The notes under the pieces are model-generated. The model saw only the letters and a list, made by a program, of their open reading frames with translations, was not told the origin of the DNA and did not search any database. Of a stretch of 64,000 bases of DNA, positions 25,964 to 40,000 are shown one piece after another (position 1 is the stretch's first letter; each line of letters starts with the position of its first letter). A program made the position numbers and the translations under genes. This stretch comes from Undaria pinnatifida. Taxonomy: Eukaryota > Sar > Phaeophyceae > Laminariales > Alariaceae. The DNA lies in NCBI GenBank assembly GCA_012845835.1, contig JABAKD010000025.1:524001-588000 (forward strand), given 5' to 3'.

Positions 25964-28900
25964 TTATCCGGTCAAAGAGGCGACGTATTCCGTAGCCTTT
26001 GCCTTGACAGCTTCCACCCCGCTCTCGTCGCCATGGTCCATCTCGAACTGCAGGTATTTCTTGAACACGCCCTTCATCCGTTTCGCGTTGAAGTCCATGC
26101 CCGTCTGCACGGTTCAGTTCCACGATGGTAGCAGACCGTCGCAAAAAAATCCAGAGAAAAACCGCATCGCAGAAGAGAAAGGTGGACGTTAGCAGCAGAC
26201 CGTTCACAATAAGACAGCGCAGAGACGCCCATTTAGTCACCATACTCTTTTAATATTGATAATACAGTACTGATAGAGTAGTACTAATACAGTACCAATA
26301 CATGGAATGTTCATGTCAATCTTATCGACGCAAGCTTTGCCCATTTGAAAAAAACGGAGTTTCATTTCCAAAATTTAATGCCCGATAATTCGACATCCAT
26401 TCTTCTTAATCTTTACATAGGTTTTGCTGTCTGAAAAAGTAAACCAAAGAGGCAGAAACCCTCCGTGTTTCGATACAAAGTTTCCGACATGTCGGAGTTG
26501 TTGGAAAACAAAGGCTTCGATAACAATGAGCCTTGTATGGTCCCAAAATTCGGCTGTGCCCTTTTTCTTTTGCTCACCAGCCGCTCGAGAAGATTCCTCG
26601 AGGCTCTCAAGTCTCCAGCCTTTATCTCCTTGTCGAGGTAGACGTTCCACAGGTCCAGCCGTTTCGGGTAGGATGCCATGAGACCCTCGAACACCGACCT
26701 ACCTCGCTCGACGGAGCCATGCTCGAACTCGTTTTGGGCGAACCTAGTATGCAGCGTTACCATGACGACAAATAAAATCGATGTCAATCGAGGCATGGTG
26801 CAAGTTGGGGCACACGTCATTTTTTTTTTCACAACTCTTGACAGATCAAGATCATCTACATCATCAAAGATAATCAACGGTAGATCCCGTACCTGCCGTT
26901 AAGACATGTGAGTGCAGAATCTATATGTATAAGAGTATGTATCCAACCCATGTACCTGTAGCATGTGCTACATCACGCAGATTGCACGGCTCCCAGCCGG
27001 TAACATGAGCCTACACCATACAGATCTTCCTTGAAAGATCTAGACCTTACAAGTGGGCATCGGTGACCTGTTCGACGCGTGAAATGTTTCGAGTGTCGTA
27101 TCATACACACAATTTTTGGCAATATAATTAGGAAAAAAAGCGTGTTTTTTACACCCAAGATGCCATATTTCCGTAAAAATAAGCAACCATAGGACATGAG
27201 CATCGAATTAAAACATTTTTTGTATAATTTTCGGTTGCGCCGTGAAAACTGTATGGAGAAAGGAAAGGATACCACACCACCGCTCCAACCGGGGACACAG
27301 TGCTATTAACAGTGCACTCGCAACGTATACCAGGCACGCAATGACAGCAGTGTGGTGGTTCTCTCTTGTGATATGTACCTGGAGATGACATCCACGTGCT
27401 TGTGTCGGGAAAGGGACTGGAGGCTGCGTTGCAAGAGCTGCCGCGCTCCGGCGTCGTCCCCTCTCCGAAGCCTCATTAGCTGGTACGCAACCCACACCTG
27501 TGGGCCGGGCGACAAGGCAAACCAGGGAGCAAAAAGCCCACGGCAACAGTTAAGCATCGAGCATAAGCACGAGTTATCTCCCTACGATTATGCCAACCCG
27601 GTTAAGCCCAAAGCATCACTTACCGCGGGTGAAACCCAAAGCATTAAACTACTTACCGTGGGATAAACTAAGGATAGGATTACGAAAGTAAGGGGCCGTC
27701 GGGTTAGGCGGTGATACTGCAAGGGAGTTGGGCCATTCTGTTAGGGACCGTACTACTCGAACTATTACGATGACCAACACTAAGGGTATGTTATCATGCA
27801 TAGTATTATACCTGCTAGAGGATTGCATACTCCCCCTCCGGGATGTGGTTATCAGCGGTTACTAATAGCTTGCAATCCTTGAGAAGTGATACAAAAAAAA
27901 TCTTAAAATCGACAGAAAAAAACATTCAACTAAGCCACCGCGTCAGAAACCCAGCAAGTCGCACAAACGAGTCTATAGTCTAGTCTACTTCGTGCTACAC
28001 TAAACAAAGGCTTTGGTACCCGAGTAGACTATTCGGGAAGATGGCATCCGACGTGCCACAGCAAAATTTGATGCTATTAATACACAAAACAAAAGCTCCC
28101 CGAGCAGACCACGCGGGAGCAGAGTATCCAACGAACCATAAGGAGACGGGTACACCAGTGGGGGGAGCCTGACCGAGACAATCACAACCCCAACCAAACA
28201 CTATTTTCTGTACCACCAAGGGTTAGGGCATCCATCCATAATTTTCCGTGATCAAAGCAGACGACACAGGGCAATACCCACGGTAGACCCGAAGGTAGGC
28301 TATTCGATAGAGGTATACCTTTTTTTGGCTATTTTGTTTTCTGATCGACGGGGACCCTTAACCTACTAATACTACTAATACTATACTAATACGTTGTTTT
28401 GGCATGATTCTCGCTGAATGCCTATTAATAGGTCATGGGATGTTCCATCCGCGATAAAGCAGGTTTTGAGTTTTTTTTTTGTTCAAATCAGTTGTTGGGT
28501 CAAGAAGGACATGTCTTAATAAAGATCTCGACCTCCGAAAATGAGGAACCCCAGAAATAAAGTGGTGCACCTCTAGCACGTACCCTACCACATATTTTGA
28601 CTGTGTTTGTTCTTGTTTTGGAAGCCGTATGCGCAATATTCTACAAAAACTCGAGGCCGGAAATGTCTGGTTCAGTTTTTGCGCGTGTGTTACGGTATCG
28701 CGGTTTGTACGAAGTATCAGCGAGGGACAGATTGAAACATTCGTAGTTCCCGGACAGCTTGAACTGTTGACAGCACGAGAGTCCATGCCGCATCGTTCGT
28801 GGACGTCTCAGATATATATATGGCAAATTGCACGCCTTCAATCAATCCTCAGCACAGCACAGCACAGCATAGCGCAGCAACACCCGGGGCCCCCATTACC

Positions 28901-31057
28901 AAACAGTGGGAGAGAATCCTAGACTCTTGACTTAGCGTGTGCAATGCTCTAAATCGCAACAAATCAAACTCAAAAGGGGTGCGTGTGAATGTACCCGGCT
29001 TTCAATCCCACCGAGTTGTTGGGGCTAAAATCTCGTCACGGAGAGTCAGAGGCCGGGGGCTACAAATGGAGTACCCCCTTTTCCCGAAGGCTATAGGGAG
29101 TTCCAATTGCAAATTATTCTTCGCCGCATTCTATACCCGGGGGTCATACCCTGAGGTCCCCTCGGGCTGTTGATGCGCGAACCAACAACAATCAACAAGT
29201 AAACATACTCATTTTACAGGTGGTAACATGCTTTAATTCCTATCTATACTCCTGGAAAAGCCAAAATGAAAAACAATCAAAGAATTGGGATCAAGGGGGT
29301 CTCGAAACGAGGAGCGTGAAAAAAAAATACAAAAATTCGTGCTCCTCTGGGATGCCCGAAAAAAAAAAAACATCTCTGACAACACGCCCCAATATGCTTT
29401 GTATTACAACGCTGTCATGGTGTCACGACATGCCACAAACTTCATTTGTTTGCATTCTACGCAAGGCTATCACTGAAAACGGGTGGCGAGTACAACCAAC
29501 CGCGTCATGGATTCATCTATATACCCACGCTGTACACGTTTTTATTTTTTCTTGGTGGAACGAAGGCAAACACCAAACCATTAGAAAAAAAAAAAAGAAA
29601 AAGAAGAAGAAAAAAAGTCGTTGGGTGCAATTATGAAATTTCGAGGCGGATTGTTAAAAGTTTTCGAATCTCGAATTTTGAGAGATGTTTGAGAGGTGTT
29701 TCGGAGCACTAACAAGGAAAACGAGGGTGCAGCAGCCCAGCACACACACTATAAATAACAGCGATAGAGATATTTAGGCATTGTTGGCGCATACCGTACC
29801 TTCTTGGAGTGCCTGAACCTCTTCGCGGCTTTTTGTAAAACCTCTTCGCACTCCTCCATCTCTTGAGCTTTCTCGTGCATCTAACAAAACACAGGTTTGG
29901 TCACGGAGAAACCATGCAATCAATATCCAGAGGATGTTTCAATTTTGATGACGCGATGATGCAAGCAAAAAATCAGTGGATGGCGAGGAGAGCCAAGGTG
30001 ACCTGAACAACGGCATGCGAGGGCGCTAAACTGAAAGAGTAAAATATGAGACATCATCACCGCCACTAAGGGGGTAAGCACAAATAAACAAATAATAAAA
30101 TAAGCATTGATCAATCAGAGAGAGGGCCAGCAAGCCTTTTCCCAGAGTGTTACAATATAGCGTACCTATACATAAACGGCGAAAAAAGACCAGGTACTTC
30201 GAAGTATACCTACGTTTGGCTGTTGCACTTTTTCGCGTACCTCGACGACGTGCAGGTGCACTTTTTTCGGGTTGGCGTTCTGGCAAGCTCGCTCCATGAC
30301 AGCCTTCAGAGTAGCTCTGCTACCGTACTTGTGCTCGAGGTTCATGAGCGACACCCAGACGTTGAACCGCTCTTGCTCCAGCCGGAAGGAAACCGCTTTC
30401 AGTGCTCGTTCCGCCACAGACCGGGCACCCTATAACATGAGAAGGGGGATACAACAAACCAAGGGGATAGAGGGGGGATAGGATAACCCATGAATTGCTT
30501 ATTGCAGTACGTAGTCAGGGATTGGTTAGTCGAACATTTTCCGGGCTAAGTATAGACGCTAGATATATTTAATGACGTTCAAGAAATAACGGATCACGTC
30601 CGCCAAAAGCAAAACAAATACACGAACAGAACAGTAACACACTGGACAAGGAACAAACAGTCACTTGGTGAGGTCCATCCACCCATTGCCGTGCCATTCA
30701 AGTCGGTTTCAGTTACGTGCTATTAATGATTAGTCGTAGTCGCCGTTATGCCACGAACAGTTGTTCCCCACGCTCGTTTAGTATAAAACGACACTCTTTA
30801 TTTTCCTGCATAGACATTGCACAGACACAGCCAATAGATAGTCGCACCATTTCCGCAGCATTATAACCTCAAGTACAAATTAAAAGTGTAGCCCTACTTG
30901 TACAAGACGCAGAAGAAACTAGCAAACCTTGCATGTATCATACCTCCACATCAGCGAGAGACAGCTTGAAGGCCATGTACTTGACCCAGAGGAAAGAATT
31001 GTTGGGCTCAGCGACAATGAGCCTCTCGAAGTCCCCAGACGTCTCGGGCACACCGTC
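25964..31057 (-). other. RRP5 C-terminal HAT-repeat region
   Basis: Six exons (31057-30944, 30429-30241, 29880-29800, 27497-27379, 26743-26578, 26104-25964) encode residues about 1427-1695. Family landmarks in order are [86 protein letters not shown] and the terminal [17 protein letters not shown]. These are half-a-TPR (HAT) helical repeats. In yeast this part of Rrp5 is the portion that supports 18S pathway cleavages, while the S1 repeats bind pre-rRNA spacers; that division is known for yeast and assumed here. Confidence 0.92.
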
Positions 31058-34000
31058 CTGTAGCAAGCAAGCGTGCGTCGATCCCATCCTCATCAGCATC
31101 GCTAAATAGCATGACAAAATCATCGCCATAATCAGTGTTGCTTTTGGTAGCGCGACATCATCAGCATCGATAGGGCGACAAAAACAATCCTATTACCAAA
31201 TCATGGTCATGAGCACGGCACCCAAATATCTTTAGCAGACGCGCACGCAGTCATTTTTTTAACATGTTTGAGAGAGTCCACCTTACCTTGTCTTGCAATG
31301 CGCGTTCTCTGGCTAAGATCCTGTCCTCTTCCTCCCTCCTCTCCTTCGCCTTCTTCCGCGACCGATGGCCCTTGCTCCTGCCACACAACAGGTTCAATAG
31401 GTTGCTCAATTCATTTCAACCGAACATGGTCAACTTTTCCTTCCTCATCCCCCCTCGTTGTCATTCTCGCTGTCGTCGTCACCATTTCAAACCGTTCCCG
31501 TTCATACTACAGTATGCTTCCAAGTATACAAACAAGTGATATCACGCCCAAAAAAGCGTAAATCATTTCTTGTTAACATGCACACGAATACAGCGACATG
31601 AAATGCATTTGCTGGTTTGAGCTTTGTATTGATAGCTCACCCCTCAGCATCCATCTCCCGTTACGCATCATCATTCCACACTGCGATCAACTGTACTTCG
31701 TATCAAGTCTTGAAAGCGCGAATCAAGTGTTCAACCACACACAATACAAAAAAAACAAAAGGCAGCACGCATGCAGTTGATTGAAACCTCCCGCTTACCC
31801 CTCGGCACCCCCCGCTTCGTTGTCGCTCTCGTCACTATCTTCGTCCTCATCGCTGCTAGCCGCAGCGCCGCCCATCGAGCCCAAGTTGCCAAAGTCAAGG
31901 CTGAACGCGTTCGCACCCTTGCTACCCCCGCCGCCTGCCAGTCCTCCCCCCATCACGCTTCGCGGTCGCTTTGAACTCCTCAACTCTTCTTTTTCGCTGT
32001 CATCATCATCCTCCTCCTCCTCCTCTTCTTCGCTGTCATCGTCATCATCATCCTCCTCGTCATCTTCATCATCATCATCATCCTCATCTTCATCCTCATC
32101 ATCCGACATTTCCATCGCCGAGACAACTTTAACGGCTTTATCGCCGCCGCCAGCGCTAGCCCCGTTTTCTTCCTCACCGTCGCTGCTTTCGTCTTCCCCT
32201 TCGTCTTCGTCCTCGCTAGAGCTACCGGCGTCCTCCTCGTCCGAGCTTTCCGCGTCACCCTCGAAATAGCTCGGCTTCAATCCAAGGCTTAACCTTTTCT
32301 TGCCTCGCTCCACCTAACAAAATAACAAAATACCCATCACATCATGAAGGAGCGTGTGCGCGTCATAGTCGTCAACGTTTTGACAACTTACTTTCTTCCA
32401 GTACAGCAGCCCTCTCCGAATAAGGCGGGCGGCGGTGTGGTGGTGTGCCAGAGAAGTACTGTGTGACCTACTGTGCGACCGCGTTATTGGATATTGGGGG
32501 AGGCCTCCTTATTCGTTCGACGTTGTGTGTCAAATTCGTCAGTCGTGCCAAGTGCCATGCAATTTAGACAGCCTTATATAGGGATATCGCCTTATCGGTG
32601 GACCCCTACTGTATTGGAGCGCATGACAGCAAAGGTAAAACGGCAGACCACAGCATTGAACGACAGCGCAGCACGTGGGAGTGAGTAGCGCACACGGGCA
32701 TCAAATTATCAACAACCAAATAAAAAAGATAAGAACTCGACGTCGCGTGATACAAAGCCAGGGCAGCAACTTTCAACCCTATTGAAAAGCACTATAAACA
32801 ATAGTTCATGTACCCGTACGTAAAAAGGAAGGTAGGTAGACGTACATGGTTCATAACCTGATAACCTGTTCACCTTGAGGACGATGGCCTTGACGAGATC
32901 CCCCTCGTCGTAGACCTTGGTGAGGTCCTTGATAGTACGATCAGCTGCTTGGCTTCTGTGGCACATGCCACGCACCTAACAAACGAGCGCAAAAAAAAAA
33001 CACAACACACGGAGCGGTAAAGTATCGCAAAGTGCTGCAGGCAGTAGTTGTCTCTCTTCAAGCGCCTGCGAAGTTGCTTGGCACACACCAATGTCATAAC
33101 AAATACAACAAGCAGTAGTGGCATACTTCAGCCCTCGAAGAGGCACTACGATACAACTAGTAATACTGCATGCATGAAACGTATACTGATGTATAGATAT
33201 GTTGGTGTTACCTCGGAGTCGTCGACCTGGATGAAGACACCGAAGTCTTTTACTCCGGCCACCCTCCCCCTCACTTTAAGGCCCTCCTTAAGATTCTCAC
33301 TGCTCCACGAAAGCCCCCCTCCCTCCCCCCCCTTGCCGTCGAGCACTGCCGACGGCTGGAGGGTAAGGGACACGTGGCCCGTAGCCTCGTCCTGCGGAGA
33401 GAACGACAAAAGACAACAGACAGTGGAGTGGCAGAAGAAATACCAACAAGCGTAAGCCATTAAGAAACTGCACCGATGGGGAAAATATTTACACGGTATC
33501 GGCGTAGGACTCGGTTTCGCACAAGTTCATGGGATGGAATTGGTGTATAGTATGTTTTTTTTCGTACAGCGGGGTAGTGAATGGCAAAACTAAGACGATC
33601 GTCCACCCTTATTGGTTACGCCTGACGACCATCATGTTCAAGATTCACGTATCATCAAGCCGTTGAAAAGTCGTGAAAAAAGACAGCGGATATAGTGGAC
33701 GAGACGAACAAATCGCCATCTGAAAACGTGTTAATCGCGAGGGGAGTCTCAAGACACTTTGCCAGAATAAAAAGGACAGGATATCTGGTCACTGAGGCGT
33801 CTCCCACTATGTACCAAAAAAAAACTCCAAGCATGGGTAGCTACTACAATGGTTTTCAGGACATAAGGCCGTAAAGTCACACGCTACGCTACACTTCCGG
33901 TGCTTACTCTACGACCACGATAGCTACTAAATAGTTGCATACCTGGTACACTACGCGCACCTGCCAGCGTTGTTACAGTACGAGAGAGCGGATGACCCGT

Positions 34001-37000
34001 CATAGACATTTTGGGAATGGCTGTTGTCATCCAATCAAGGATCAGTGGATTAGCTCTGATATTTCAGGTAATCAGCCGGGTCCTGCTCGTCTGCCTCGGC
34101 CGCTTTCGTAGATTGCTACCGCAGCAGTGGTCTATCAATAACCTTTGACCTGGCGGGCAACATAGACTTAATTGACCCTTGTCGCACTGCACCCTTGTTT
34201 CTAGAGACAATCTACTTCGAATGACAGATCTTTTCAGCAGCTACCTATTAATAGGGCTTGTATTAACACCGGTGTTGACCCCTTTAGAGCCGCAAAACGT
34301 CTCGCTACACACTAATTCCTAGTGAATCATACCCCAAAAGGGGTTTCCAGTTGAACAGGGATTAATCGTGCAAAAAATACAGAATAAGAACAAACGGAAC
34401 GGAGGCACAGCATCACAACAGCTAACCCCAAAACCACGGAAACATCGGGTGGAAACTGAAAAAAATCCACCTATAAATACGACAATTTACCGAAAACCAT
34501 CTTCATTCTATCGAGAAAAAGAAAAAAAACGGTAAAACTAAAAAAATGTATCGCCTTCTCGCATATACAGTGCAGCTACCAATGCATGGCTTTGCATGGC
34601 ATGCAGTCATGTGTGGCAACAGCCGCTTGGAACAGGCGTGGGCGGCTGTGTGCTCAGATCTAGGACATAACTGGAACGCCCCGAAAACAAATGCCATCCA
34701 GGCTCCGTGGAGAACTTCTACGAGCACCATCTACAGGTATCAGCTATACTCGCACACGTACGTGTGTACAGCAGCAGCAGCAGCAGCTGACGACAGTGGC
34801 AACAACCGCTTGGAACAGTAGATCGCACGTTGCGCTCAAAACAAGAGCTAGAGGATCCGTCATACGTATTTTGGGAATGGCTGTTGTCATCCATTTGGGA
34901 TTCAGTGGATTAGCTCTGATAATTCAGGTAATCATCCGGCTCCTGCTTGTCCCCCTCCAGCGTGCGATCGAGCTCTACATGACAAAAACACAACCCACCC
35001 ACCGGGAGCCCCGATTTTTGTCATCTTCGAACGCCACGCTTCTCTTTTCAGAGCCCAGACAGGGGGTCGGGTATACTTAAACCAATAAAAACCAAGATCG
35101 AAACAAAATGTCGTTTTCTCGATTCGTACAGACGCTCAGAACGCTCCGCTTTGTTTTTAGTACGCGTGGAGCAAAGCACACACAAAAAAAAACAATCTTC
35201 ATCGCACACGACTTGTGTTTCGGAAATGCTCGAACGCCGTTATACTGAATCAACAGCGACCCGAAATGGACGTTATGTTATGTACCATGGCTTCCACGCC
35301 CTCGGTACCCCACCTTGCCCACAAACAGAAGTGCATGCTTGCAAGACAGTAAACGTGTCATAGGATACGGTTTTGGTTTTGCTTATGAGTTTTGCTTTCG
35401 ACTGTTTAGAGTTGTTGGGAGGAAGCGGGACCCGTCATAGGTATTTTGGGAATGGCTGTTGTCATCCAATCAAGTTTAGGATCAGTGGATTAGCTCTGAT
35501 AATTCAGGTAATCAGCCGGGTCCTGCTCGTGTTCCTCGTGTCTAGCAACACACTGCTCTTCAATTCAATCCCTCGCCCCCTCGAAAACATGCCGCCTTAA
35601 GATCATGAAAAGGAGCTGTAGATGAAAAAAGCACAACAGCCTACCTGGTGTGCAAGACACAACGTCATGCCTAGACCCTCCATAGGGCCCTTCCCATAGA
35701 CACAAAACATCCACTGCAGCTCAAGGCCGACCGCCCACCGATGGGCTATAAATATTATAACACTTGTGTTAGAATTGACTAAAACTACTGTTGTGTTCGT
35801 ATATAGTATGATTACTTTCATGTATACAATTGATAGCATCACATCACCATGTTATGGCCCGAGAGCAAACCAAACTGGTATTCGAAAGAGCGGGTCCCGT
35901 CATAGATATTTTGGGAATGGCTGTTGTCATCCATTCAATAAGAGGATCAGTGGATTAGCTCTGATAATTCAGGTAATCATCCGGGTCCTGCTCCTGCTCA
36001 TGCTAATCGCGTAAAAACTCCCGGTGCCCTTCAACACCAATACGGCCAACAATAAATCATACCGCTGTCTACAGGTACTCTTGAAGGACGTATGTGTTGA
36101 TAAATACAGTGCAATATGACAATATCACCGCTTTGTTGGGGGAAGCCGCGTTATTCATGCCAAGTCAAGAGTGTAATTCCCAGTCGCGCCAAGAGACTGC
36201 CATAAATTGGGCATGTGCACACCGCTGTATATCGGGATACCGCCTTATCGGAGGGCATGTACTGCTGTCCCATGCTGTATGTACATACAAAAGGTAAAGA
36301 AAAACGGAACGAAACCTAATCCGCCACCCCTTCCCCCCAAACGAGTAGTACCTACTGTGAGAATGACCAGCCATGGATCGGCTGCTACTACCCAAACGCA
36401 GGGTTCTCAAGAGGGACCAATAATACGCTACAACAGCAAAAATACCAAGTTTTTGAGGGAGGACCCGTCATAGATATTTTGGGAATGGCTTTTGTCATCC
36501 ATTTAAGAATCAGTGGATCAGCTCTGATAATTCAGGTAATCACCCGGGTCCTGCTCGTTTCCGCCCCTGTATGCCCTCCTTCTCCTATCCATCATAATAA
36601 TCATGATCCTATTATGTAACAATTACTAACGTCCTACAATTGGCATCATCCGATCGCTACCATCACCCTACGATATGGTCATCATCACACTGTCACTATT
36701 CAAGCCGTTGTCCCTAATTGGCCAAATCCGTTATTTCTACCATGTTCTACTTCCCTGGTACTACAGCAAAAAATTATCCACACAATATCCCAACACGTGC
36801 ACATTTCGATCTAAACGGGATAACCAGCCGAAGCACGGTGAACGATCCCATACTTAAACTCATCGAAGTCACAGCTGACGCATTTGAGACAATCCGATAA
36901 AAATACCATCCCTGGGTCAGCATAGACAAACGCCTAGACCATCGTACTCCATCCTCACCAGCAAGATCCTGTTTTTCGCTGACTGCCGACAGCACAAAAA

Positions 37001-40000
37001 CGCGGGATTGAGAGCTACGCCAACAACAAACAAACACCACCGGGTATAATATCAATACCTACGCAGTGCTTCGGAGACGAGAGAGCGAAGCCGTCGCAGT
37101 TGAATGGCTGTTGTGATCCATTTAAGAATCAGTGGATTAGCTCTGATGATTCAGGTGATCATGCGGGACCCTTTTTTTGTGGCTCTCTACTCTCATCACT
37201 TTACCGCACACACGCAAACAAACCATCCACAATCCCCCCCAATTCGTTCGACGTCGACTGGTCTGTTGGTATCACCGGACTGGGCTGTTCGACTGTCTTG
37301 AATGATATGTTCGAATCACCTGACCCAAGTGTTCGGCCGACGGGACTGGTCTGTTCGTCTCGCTGCGAACAGCCTACAAGCCAATCCCACCACCCACCCA
37401 GCAATAATTCTGCTCGACTACGACAGAGAAGTTGGTCTCATCGGACTGATCCGCCCGTCTCATCGGACTGGGCTGTTTCACTGCTTGAACTGGTCTAGTT
37501 GATTGGCCAGCTACCCCTTGTCCCGCCTGTTACTAGTCGCTGCAATCGAATCTGCGACTTGAGGAGAGCAAACCGGCGTTGCAATCAAAGATAGATAAAA
37601 ACCATCTCTTAGAACTGACAACAGTACGTAAAACCAAAAGGGGATGCGTGATTGTGATTCAATATCTGGTCAGGAATGTACTCTGCGGTATCCGGGTCCA
37701 AACTTGTGTGTTTGAGTCACAAACCCGGGTATCCCATATACGAGTAAATAAATACCAGGTATTATGTAGCCTACGGAATATACCCTTGCAACAAAATCAA
37801 AAATAAAACTAATGAGTCGAGGCAAAAACAACAGACACCCAGCTTCGTGAGGGCTTTCCCTGCAGCATGCCTTTCACACGGGAACTCCTGTGCAGGGTAA
37901 AACAAAATGCGGTCGGAGGCTAATTCGGACACCTGCCTACCTTGGCGAGCACTTTCCCCGCAACAAGCCTTCCACAAGGGAACTCCTGCGCAGGGTTGGC
38001 CACGAATCGGTCGGACAGGAGCTTGAGCAACACTCGCCCGGAGACCCCTCCCGCGAGTCTAACGAAGCAACCCGATTTCCCCGTGTTGACCACGTAGCAC
38101 TGCCGGAACAAAGAGAGCACAACACAACAATCAACTGCGAGTCAGCATACCAAAAAGACATGACATGGGTGTTCAGTTATAAGTTTTACCGTTGTGTGGT
38201 ACTGCAAAAAATCTGCCTAGCGCATCTCAGATGTCTCTGCAAAACAGTTGTAGTCGGGACTTGAGGGGGGGTGTCAGCGGTAATGTACGTTTACCCGCTT
38301 AAAAGCTGCGCGCAGTACACGGGTTACCAACTAACGAGGCTTCGCTACCGCTTATCAATACTATTGACAAATTCCTTCAACTGAGAGAACAAAAAATCAA
38401 AAATCGACAACCACTGCCAATGTGTGTGTGTGTGTGTTCTTCACATTAAACCGTTTTTCTACTCGTCGACATCCAGCACACCCATTGTCCGTACTGATTC
38501 TTCACCCTAGAAAGATCAGCTCTGTGGTCACAAGCCACGACACAGAGATAATGCATCGTAATGCATTCGACAACGCAATGTCATGCCCTAGTACTGGGTA
38601 CGACAGGCACAACATACATACGTCAGCAACAGAAATACATTGGAAGAGAGAAATACGAAATAAACAAAAACAAAAACAAAATAAGAAAACAAATAAAAAC
38701 AAAGATAAAAATAAAAATAAAAAAATGAAACAAACAAAACGAAGGGGAAATCGAAGAAACAACCCAACCGGAGAGGAGAGCCAAAGCTCGGAAAAGAAAC
38801 ACAATAAAATAAAATGAAATAAAATAAGTTAAAGTAAAACCAAAATAAGATAATCCGAACACGAGCCAAAAACCTGGACACGCAAGGAGGGAACAAAGGG
38901 GAAAAAAATACCCCAGAAAAAGACGAAAAGTGCTATGTACCTACTAGTCGGCCTGGTACCTTGCTACCCTGTCTGCCATCTCCTTCCTGCCTTCGTCCAC
39001 CGCGGTCTCCCTTCTATTCCTCCTGTTGCCCCCCCTGCCCCCATTCCCTTGGACGGCTTTCCTTCTACTCCTCCTGTTTCCCCCCCTCCCCCCTTTGTGT
39101 TCTTCTCATTAAACCAAAATACCTTGTAAAAGAGAGAAACAACGAAAGAAACCAATACAGCCATGGGAGTCAGGATCTCCATGCCTCAGTTGATGACAAA
39201 ATGCAACTCTTATTAGATCAGGCAGCTACCAATACAAAAGACGGTCTGTTCACCTTGGCGGTTGATCCGACCTCCGGAGCATCCTCTCGCCTGGCAGCCT
39301 CCTCCGCGTCCCGGGCCGGATCAAGACGCGACTCGCGCAGAGACAGCTCCACCGGTTCAAAACTCTCACGGTTACCATCCCCTTCCCCTGCATCGCCACC
39401 CCCGGTGCCTTTTTCATTCGACTTCGATTTTGGCGCCGATGGTCGATAGACAACGCGGCATTTTACTCGTTGCCCGTCCACGAACCTAGACGGTGGGCGA
39501 CGGGCATCGGAAGCCGTTATGTGATATGTGGATATCGAAGTGTTGGATATCGTATCGAAACTGTTTATATATGTAAATCGCATTATTGAACTTTCTTTCA
39601 ATCATTGGCCGTCCACAAACCTAATGATAAACGGCCGGCGAAGAGCATCGAAAGTCAATAGATGTGTATCACATCGAAAGTTCCGATATGTACAGGATTT
39701 ACAAGATAAACAGATGCATTTCTTCCACAGCTGTCAGATTTTGTCCCCCTCGAAAACGGGGTTGATAGTTCCCGCGCGCAGATCGACCAGCATCACCCTG
39801 TTGGCCCTGGGACAAGCCACACTATAGTTCCAAGGGGAGTCGCCGACCTATATCTTTAACGAGGACACACACCCCTTATTACGTGCGGTCGGATGTTCCC
39901 CTCAAAACGTCTTTTATAGTTTCCGCGCACAGGTCGGCTAACATCACCCTGTTGACTCTGGTACAAGCTACACTGTAGTTCCAAGGGGAGTCGCCGGCCT

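Noticed and set aside
31781-32269. poly-Ser open frame on the + strand
   Set aside because: It is the antisense of the acidic RRP5 linker (GAT/GAC/GAG codons read as ATC/TCC/TCA).
34851-37172. the six repeated units read as short coding exons (MAVVIH...SGLALIIQ before a GTAATC donor-like site)
   Set aside because: Length changes of the middle segment shift the frame between copies, and no matching acceptor is present.
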